Assembly (NCBI GenBank): GCA_032690845.1
Contig: CM064421.1
Location: 42,336,963-42,400,962, forward strand
DNA: 64,000 nt
Direction: 5' to 3'
Source of the DNA: Eleusine coracana subsp. coracana
Taxonomy: Eukaryota; Streptophyta; Magnoliopsida; Poales; Poaceae
Below, piece by piece: positions 57,609-64,000 of the stretch. A program made the translations under genes and the position numbers. The notes under the pieces were generated by a model, which saw only the letters and a list, made by a program, of their open reading frames with translations, did not search any database and had not been told where the DNA came from. Position 1 is the first letter of the stretch, and each line of letters opens with the position of its first letter.

Positions 57609-60065
57609 ATGGGAAGAGAGACGGCGCCATACCCGTTTGTTTGCATGGCGCCGGTCGCCTCCTCGTCGGCCGTCGTCGCGGGCGTTGTTCTGTTCCTGCT
57701 TCTCGCCGGCGCCACCGTTTCACACGGTTCTTTTGAGGGTAGGCGCATTCTATCAGGTGCGCGATGTGCTGCTCATCATGGTTTTGTTTCGCGTGTGGTT
57801 ATTTTTTTTACCATCTTCAATCTTAGCTCGTTCGTCCAATCTGAATCCATTCCATTTGTTTCTTGTTGCTCACTGAAAATAATTAATGTGATTAAATTTT
57901 TCTAGCAATCTGTTCCGTCGTAAAACATCCTGCAAGCTGTCATCAGGACGATACACCTCTGTTTTCGGGACACGCAATTTATTCAGCTTTATGATGCGTT
58001 AGTACGTACGATTCATAACGTTTGCCACGGATCCAAGCAGATGGAGATGGCCATGGAAAGGGCATAGTGGCTTCATGGAGGAGGTTGCTGGTCGATTCAC
58101 CCTTGCCCGATGCTGCTCCTCCGGCAAACAACTCGCTTGTCCTGGCTGCGGCAAGGACTCACCGCCCCGACCCCCTCACCAACCTCACCATGTACAGTGG
58201 CGGCTGGAACATCAACGATCAGCATTACTGGGCTGTACGGCAGATCATATCCGATTATCATTTTTACACAAATTGCACTGGGTTCGTTCTTCTCATCTCA
58301 TAGTCTCTGTTAAACACTTGTGCAGTCCGTGACGTTCACCGCTGTTCCACTCTTCCTCGCCGCCATGCTTTGGTTACTGGGCTTCGGCGTCGTGCTGCTC
58401 GTCATCTCCTCCTGCTGCTGCTTCTGCCGGAACAAGAACAATACGTACTCGCCGGGGTGTTACGTCACCTCTTTGGTGCTTCTCATCATACTCACCTTGG
58501 GGACAATGTGATCGCCCTTACCTATGCTTCATCAGTTTCATTTCGTAACCAATGATTCATCACAAGATGGTCATGTTTTTCTCATTTTTCTCATGTGGAT
58601 ACTATTGCAGCGCTGGATGTTGGATACTGCACTGCGGTCAGGAGCTGTTCCACGGCAGCGCCATCAACACCGTCGACTACGTCGTCGGCCAGGGGAACCT
58701 GACGTTTGACAACCTGAGGAACTTCTCCAACAGCTTGGCGGCGGCGAAGACCATTAAAGTTGACGAAGTTTTCCTTCCAGCCGACGTTCAGCAGATGATC
58801 GATGCCATTGAGGTGAAACTCAACTCTTCGGCAAACGTCTTATCCACTCGCGCATTGGACAACTCCAAGAAGATCAAGAATGTGATGGTCCCCGCGTGTA
58901 CGTATGATGGTTCTCTCTACCTAACAAGATTTGTTGTACACTTTTACTTCATGGTCCTAAGAAATCTACTTATTGACCGTTCTAAATTTCCTGTACCTGT
59001 AAGTATTCACATTTTGCTGTTTTTAATCAGGCGACAAGATTTGGAGATTGTTGGACATATAATGCTTGGCCTGGCAGTACTCGGATTCCGTAAGTACTAC
59101 TCTTTGTCTAATTCAGTTTCTGGTCACGGAACCCTCTGATGGTCTGCTCTGAACTTGTTTGGCAGTGTTCTCCATACTGGGGTGGCGGTTTCTTGTCTCC
59201 CTGTAAGTAGAAGTTTCATCACTCATTTCATGATAATTCTGTTCATGTCGTTTTCTCATAGTAAGGCACCCCTGTCTACAGAATGGTGATCGCTGGATGG
59301 ATCATTCTCGCCGTCACCATCTTATCGTCCGCTGTTTTTCTTCTCTTGCACAAGTAAGCTGAATTCTGCATATGCAGATTCAAGTGCTGGAATAACTAAT
59401 TGTTGCAGCGTGATGGCTGACGCGTGTGTGGCGATGGACGAGTGGGTGACCCACCCGCAGGCGCACACGGCGCTGGACGACATCCTCCCCTGCATGGACG
59501 CCGCGACGGCGAACGAGTCCATGTTCCGGAGCCAGGAGGTGACGGCGCAGCTGGTGGCGCTGGTCAACAACGTCGTCGTCAACATCTCCAACCGCGACTT
59601 CCCGCCGGCGCTGCGCCCGCTCTACTTCAACCAGTCGGGCCCGCTCATGCCCGTGCTCTGCAACCCGTTCAATGCCGACATGACCCCGCGCGCGTGCGCC
59701 GCCGGCGAGGTCGACTTCGACAGCGCGCCGCGGGAGTGGAAGCGGTTCGAGTGTCAGAAGGTGGGACCGTCGGGGTCGGAGACGTGCGTGACGCAGGGTC
59801 GCGTCACGCCGGCGGCGTATGGTCAGATGATCGCGGCGGCGAGCATCCGGTTCGGGCCGTTCTTGATGCAGCTGCGCTGCAGGACTGCTCCTTGGTCAGG
59901 GAGACGTTCACGTCGATCAGTGACAACAACTGCCCCGGGCTCGAGCGGTACAGCAGGCACGTGTACATCGGTCTGCTCGTCATCTCCGGCGCCATGATGC
60001 TGTCCATCGTGTTCTGGATGGTGCACACAAGGCAGCGGCGGCGGCGATCCATGCGCAAGCGGTAA
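57609..60065 (+). pseudogene. TTYH-like plant multi-pass membrane protein with C-terminal frameshift
   Basis: This belongs to a plant family of about 500-residue, five-to-six-helix membrane proteins of unknown role, resembling animal Tweety proteins. Exons with matching phases: 57609-57738 (signal-anchor VVAGVVLFLLLAGATVSHG), 58041-58234 (TMYSGGWNINDQHYWA), 58326-58507 (VPLFLAAMLWLLGFGVVLLV), 58611-58895, 59031-59089, 59166-59202, 59282-59353 and 59409 onward (MADACVAMDEWVTHPQAHTA; LPCMDAATANES; YFNQSGPLMPVLCNPFNADM; RVTPAAYGQM). At about 59861-59885 the frame slips. Conserved LQDCSLVRETFTSISDNNCP and the last helix (VYIGLLVISGAMMLSIVFW) lie in another frame ending at 60065, while the running frame ends at 59997 with an unrelated Ser/Arg tail. 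Everything upstream is clean. It is either a recently disabled gene, an allele with a changed tail, or a sequence error. Confidence 0.75.
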
Positions 60066-61059
60066 AGTGACGGCGAGGCACGCTCAATGTGCAAGCGGCT
60101 CACACGAAACCTTACCCATGTGAATGAGTTGTGCTATTACGTACGTGTGGGATGTGTGGCGTTGTCATCTGAAGGTAAAAGCTGTAACAGTAACACGGAG
60201 TTGCACTCTAGCTTGGGTGATTCTGCGAGGGCTATCATGGCTATGTAATCAACGCATCGGTGAGGAAGCACAAAACAAAATGGTAGTTGTTCATACTTCG
60301 GACGTTTGCTTACCCGTGAACTTGCGTAGCCCCAGGCATCGTCAAAGGCTAATGTTACTACAGGACAATACAGATTTAAAATCTATGGGACCCTGATCCT
60401 GATCGTGACGACACTGATTCAAATTTCATTTGCTCAGTCAATTAGTGCGCATGTTTGTTTCTGTTCGTTTACCCGTCTTCTTCAGGACTAGTACTGTTTT
60501 TCCAATTCTACGAAACAGCCTGTTTTTCAGGACGTAAGGAAATGCTCTTTTGCTCATTCAGATTGATACTCGTGTCCACTGTGTACAGCTTCTCCGTCGC
60601 CCTGGATACACGTTGGGAGAGCTCTCTGTACCATCACACTGTGCCTGTGATCCGATATGAAGCTAAGACCGACCATACACACAAGAAGATTAATGGTGAT
60701 ATAATAACACACAGTTGCTCTTCTAACAACTATCTAGTACTGCCAGGCATTAGCTCGTGGAGCTACCCAAGTACTTAACAAAAGTCACGGGCACCAACTG
60801 TGGCCATGCCGTGCCATCTGCCATGCAACACTGTCTGGCTTGACGAAGCGAGCGGCCCAAATTACACGCCGCTTCCATCGTCCTCCGTCATCAGAGAACC
60901 AATTATTCCACGCGTCCGGGCTCCCGTTTAACCACTGCCCACGACTTCCTATAAACTCCACGCGATCGCCAGCGCCCAGAGCAGAGAGCACACAGCTCCT
61001 TGCCTTCTACCGTCCAGCCCGCACAAGCTGAAGCAGCAGCCAGCCGCGCCACCACCGCG
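60066..61059. other. Spacer and promoter of the MED22 fragment
   Basis: No gene is seen. TATAAA stands at 60950-60955, about 105 bp before the MED22 start, preceded by GC-rich sequence. Confidence 0.5.
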
Positions 61060-61352
61060 ATGAGCAAGGCAGGAGGTGCCGGCGGCTCCACGCCGGTCCC
61101 GACGGCCGCGGCCGCGGCGGCGGCGGTGCAGAAGCAGAAGTCGCTGCTGCAGAAGGCGGACGCGGATGTCGCCACCTTCGTCGACAACTTCTCCTCCCTC
61201 ATCAACATCTCCCGCGTACGCCACTTGCGTTGTCCCTCCTTTGCCCGGATCCCCGGAATCCTCCTGACTAACCCTAGCTTGTCATTTCTTCATCAGGTCA
61301 ACGACCCGCCCGTGCGGAAGCATTCCAGATGGAGATGCGAGCCGTCCGTATG
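61060..61352 (+). pseudogene. MED22: Truncated, frameshifted MED22 (Mediator subunit 22)
   Basis: MED22 is a head-module subunit of the Mediator complex that links activators to RNA polymerase II. Exon 1 (61060-61215) gives MSKAGGAGGSTPV, an Ala run, then QKSLLQKADADVATFVDNFS and LINISR, matching the family's N-terminus. Exon 2 (61297-61352) starts correctly with VNDPPVR, but then about 10 bases are missing compared with the expected NSQE region. The next conserved piece, AFQMEMRAVRM, is therefore in a different frame. The later exons (HSADSLLKLVSELK..) are not found before the SINE at 61639. The annotated frame would run on to an unrelated tail. The copy has its own TATA box and may be transcribed, but it cannot make MED22. 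A functional copy presumably exists elsewhere. Confidence 0.85.
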
Positions 61353-61638
61353 GTATGAACCTGCTTGCTGTGCCCCCCTAATTGTTAGCGGATCTGCATC
61401 TTCTGATGAAGTGTGTTCGGCATATGCAGTTTACACGCCGTTTTAATGAAAATATTGCAATGATTCTGCTCTTTTTTTTTGTTCCATGAGGTTCAGGCGA
61501 GAGGATTAGGGGAGTACACTCTTGATTCTTCGCCTTGGTTCTATACCTTCACAACCTACAGGCCAAGATTTATGTACCGTGCCACTTGGAATATTGCATT
61601 GGTTCTATAACTACATGATGTAGCTAGGCTGGGGATAT
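61353..61638. other. Sequence after MED22 fragment, no gene
   Basis: Non-coding. No further MED22 exon was found on either strand. Confidence 0.5.
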
Positions 61639-61946
61639 AAAAACTTGACCGTCCGGGAGATAGACCGCCCCCAGCAGCATTTGCTAAGAAGAATACCTTC
61701 TCGTGCCGATCGAGAAACCCCCAAACCCTGTTTCCGCCCTTACACATGGGCCGTGAAACCCTGCGAGAAATAGACCGGCAGTGGCCAAGCGCGCCGTAGC
61801 CTACGATCTGAGGCAAACCTCACATGTGCTTTGGAAATAGTAAATAACGAGGGGGATTTTTTGGTGCAAGACCAGGGGATCGAACCCCCGACCTGGTGGA
61901 ATGACCACGCATCCTTCACCACCGAGGTGTTGCCTCGTTTGCGCTG
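61639..61946 (-). mobile_element. tRNA-derived SINE with 12-bp target duplication
   Basis: Read on the minus strand, the 5' part carries Pol III promoter boxes: a box-A-like GGTGGTGAAGGATG and a perfect box B, GGTTCGATCCC. The tail ends in a short T run (CAAGTTTTT), as in rice p-SINE-type elements rather than poly(A). The direct repeat GGCTGGGGATAT flanks it at 61627-61638 and 61947-61958. I recognise the body as a common rice dispersed repeat. The family name is from memory and not checked. Confidence 0.8.
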
Positions 61947-62286
61947 GGCTGGGGATATGAGAAGAAAAGAAGTCTAACTTTAATATATTATGAGACGAGA
62001 AGTTAGATTGAGTCATTGCCAATAGATGCATTTAGTTGATGCCATGTCCAAGAAAAAGTCATTAGGAGCTGTACACTTCAATGGCTTGAGATACAAATGA
62101 ACCACACCACTTATGTAGAGTTTCCTGTCCCCTTATCATCTACTGTATATCATATTCTGGATCAGGTAGGTGTCTAGGTGTTCAGGGTGATCGTATTATC
62201 TTAGCTCCAGTCTTTTCTCATTTTCCATAACTTGGATTTTTTTTAGATGATGGGAAAAGTACCCAGCCTTTGTCTCAAAAAGAGAC

Positions 62287-62498
62287 TATGCCCGATAGTT
62301 TATTACAACTTGCAGTGCCTCCGTCTGCTAACCCCACTCTTTAAAACAAAAAACACAGCACATCGTTTGAATGAAAGACACATTAAGGACCATATGCCCG
62401 ATAGTTTATTACAACTTGCAGTGCCTCCGTCTGCTAACCCCACTCTTTAAAACAAAAAACACAGCACATCGTTTGAATGAAAGACACATTAAGGACCA
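62287..62498. repeat. Perfect 106-bp tandem duplication
   Basis: Units 62287-62392 and 62393-62498 are identical as far as I can read (both start TATGCCCGATAGTTTATTAC and end AAGGACCA). No sequence is shared with neighbours. Identity implies a recent event or an assembly artefact. Confidence 0.92.
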
Positions 62499-62757
62499 AT
62501 CCTATCAGTAGATCTTCATCCATGGTGTGCGAAGATTTGCATTGACAACTCTTCCAGACGTCGACATGCCTCCTTTATTAAAAACTTGGCCTCCTCCTTC
62601 TTCTGTAGGTGCGCCCAGAAGCGAAGCCAGTAAGTCCCTCTAAACAGTACCTGCATATAAGTTTTCATAGGAGTATTAATTTTTTCCCCTACTTTACATG
62701 GGAATTACCCCATTGCATCACTCTTCTTCTTTCACTGCCATTCATCCCCAATTCGTT

Positions 62758-62925
62758 ATGCGCCTGTTCCTATCTCTCCTCCTCGCCTCCTTCATTCAAA
62801 CGACGGTGGCGGCCACCCCGGCACAGACGTCAAGCTGCATGCCCAGGAGCTGCGGTGGCCTGAACATCTCCTACCCGTTTTGGCTAGAAGAGACCGGACG
62901 ACCGCCGTGTGGGTATAAGAGATAA
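62758..62925 (+). pseudogene. 5' fragment of a WAK/LRK10L-type receptor kinase
   Basis: These receptors sense cell-wall or pathogen cues through an extracellular GUB_WAK_bind domain and a cytoplasmic kinase. The fragment has a signal peptide (MRLFLSLLLASFIQTTVAAT) followed by the start of GUB_WAK_bind: CMPRSCGGLNISYPFWLEE and GRPPCG. The family then expects a run such as PSFQL.C. Instead the sequence changes at about 62913 into retroelement DNA, and a stop follows at 62923-62925. The kinase is absent from the window. It could resume to the right beyond the insertion. Confidence 0.8.
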
Positions 62926-64000
62926 TCTTCTTGAACGACACTTTTATAATCCCCCATGTGCATATTGTCGAGGTCGATATAGTAATGGGGAGGATCATAG
63001 AGGCAAGTGACGTGCTCAAGCATATGTCCCACTTATGAGTGGAGCACGAGTATCATCTCCATCGCTCTCTCAATTGAGAGCTCATGCCTTCTGTTGACTA
63101 CCTCCTCAAGTAAGAAACCCCTCTCAGGGTTGTGATTTGTTGGAGGAGCTTGTCAATTACTTCATGTGATGCAATCATTCAAAGGCCTCTGAAGGAGTTT
63201 ATCCTACACACAGGATCATAAATGCTTAAGAGAGTATCACTAATATCATCATTCGGATTTCTTATAAATTCACCAAGTTGAAAGATGAGATCCTGTTGGT
63301 GAGCTCGACGAAGATGCCAAAGGTGATCTTGCGGTGGAAGAGGTGGTATAGGTGGGGGCACTAGGGCCGTAGTGGTGAGATTGATCATCTCAAATGATCG
63401 AGTGAGCATTGTTGTTGGCACTCCCCCTACACCAATGCGTGGTCTACCTGAAGTGTTTGAAGTAGAACTTGGAATGACACTTGAGGTAGAGCCTGACAAA
63501 GCGCTTGATGATGAGCTTGGTGAAGGTCTTGATCCGAAGGGGTTGTAGAAGCTGTTGCAAGGCAATCTTGTGGAGGGATCAAAGAAGTTTGAACTCGAAG
63601 CTACTTCTTTCCCTTTTCTTGAAGATGCTCCAATGTTTTCCTTGGAAGTCTTCTTCTCGGTCCAGCTTGCGGTGATCTCCTCATCTTCAAAGATTAGCTC
63701 AATCACGTCCTCGACTGAGAGACCCTTCTCCATGAGAAGGCTGAGGGTGGTGTAGAGGAGCTTGCTACTAGAGAGCAAGGTGAGGATCTTCTCGACTATC
63801 ACAATCTTGAGAAGCTTGAAGGATTCTTCATTTGATTCAATTTTGTTCACAATACCTCACAAACGAATAAGAGAGTCAAGTAAGTCCTCATTATCATTAG
63901 CATGAAAAGCAAAGAACTCCTCAACAAGTGAGTCACTAGCAAGAACAAGAGGCACACTGACATCAATCCTAGTCATGCTAGTGGAGCAAGCAGGAACAAT
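62914..64000 (-). mobile_element. LTR retrotransposon fragment with gag-like frame, runs off the window
   Basis: The minus frame 63850-63179 reads NKIESNEESFKLLKIVIVEK, then LTLLSSSKLLYTTLSLLMEK and GLSVEDVIELIFEDEE. This has the spacing of the UBN2/gag core (long helix, loss-of-LP turn, LS..DVI..L). A Ser/Pro-rich tail follows. Upstream (63851-64000) the same frame continues as DSLVEEFFAFHANDNEDLLD behind one stop. No LTR end is visible at 62914. The superfamily assignment is tentative. Confidence 0.55.

Noticed and set aside
61867..61930. A tRNA gene on the minus strand
   Set aside because: Box B is perfect, but the acceptor and anticodon arms do not close. It is the 5' part of a SINE with flanking target duplications.

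Overview
This is a plant nuclear genome window, most likely from a grass of the rice genus (Oryza). The evidence is GC-rich 5' ends on grass-like genes, AT-rich spacers packed with small TIR elements (Stowaway-, Mutator- and hAT-like), a T-tailed tRNA-derived SINE, SIRE/Opie-type Copia LTR sequence, and plant-only gene families. The genus is an inference; the exact species cannot be read from the sequence.

Layout. 1-2530: Copia LTR sequence on + abutting a Copia pol fragment on -. 3045-5329: the 3' six exons of an EB1 microtubule plus-end protein. 6270-7174: a Pack-MULE-like element with 9-bp target duplications. 7247-9135 (-): a seven-exon gene of unknown function. 11152-11511 (-): a defensin-like secreted peptide. 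13429-14238: V-ATPase subunit D. 15517-16192: a non-autonomous hAT element. 17781-22162 (-): the ten-exon amidotransferase subunit GatA, with a LINE fragment in one intron. 24430-27642: an eight-exon plastid KAS III. 29093-29165 (-): tRNA-Glu(UUC). 29304-30300 (-): a broken 2-oxoglutarate dioxygenase. 33970-38260: a broken cyclic-nucleotide-gated channel gene. 38714-40027: an intronless P-type PPR protein. 44248-50050: a complete but apparently non-coding LTR retrotransposon. 51278-52449: a poly(A) retroposon with 14-bp target duplications. 53619-55305: a small secreted-peptide gene of RGF/GOLVEN type with two possible peptide-coding 3' ends. 57609-60065: a TTYH-like plant membrane protein with a C-terminal frameshift. 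61060-61352: a broken MED22 fragment. 61639-61946: a SINE. 62758-62925: the first exon of a WAK/LRK10L-type receptor kinase, cut off by a retroelement that runs to the right edge.

The intact genes are housekeeping or organelle genes with no operon-like link: V-ATPase D (vacuolar proton pump), GatA (organellar Gln-tRNA), KAS III (first condensation of plastid fatty acid synthesis), PPR (organellar RNA). The rest is a mosaic of decayed genes and transposons. At least five gene copies carry visible lesions.

The most interesting locus is 53619-55305. One signal-peptide exon set can read through to a DY...P..H peptide (DYYGPSGHEPNHH), or splice in frame to two further exons that end in a different DY...P.H peptide (DYSPATRRSPIHS). 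This would be a splice-controlled switch between two sulfated-peptide-like hormones. Exon phases were worked out by hand; no alignment or database search was run.
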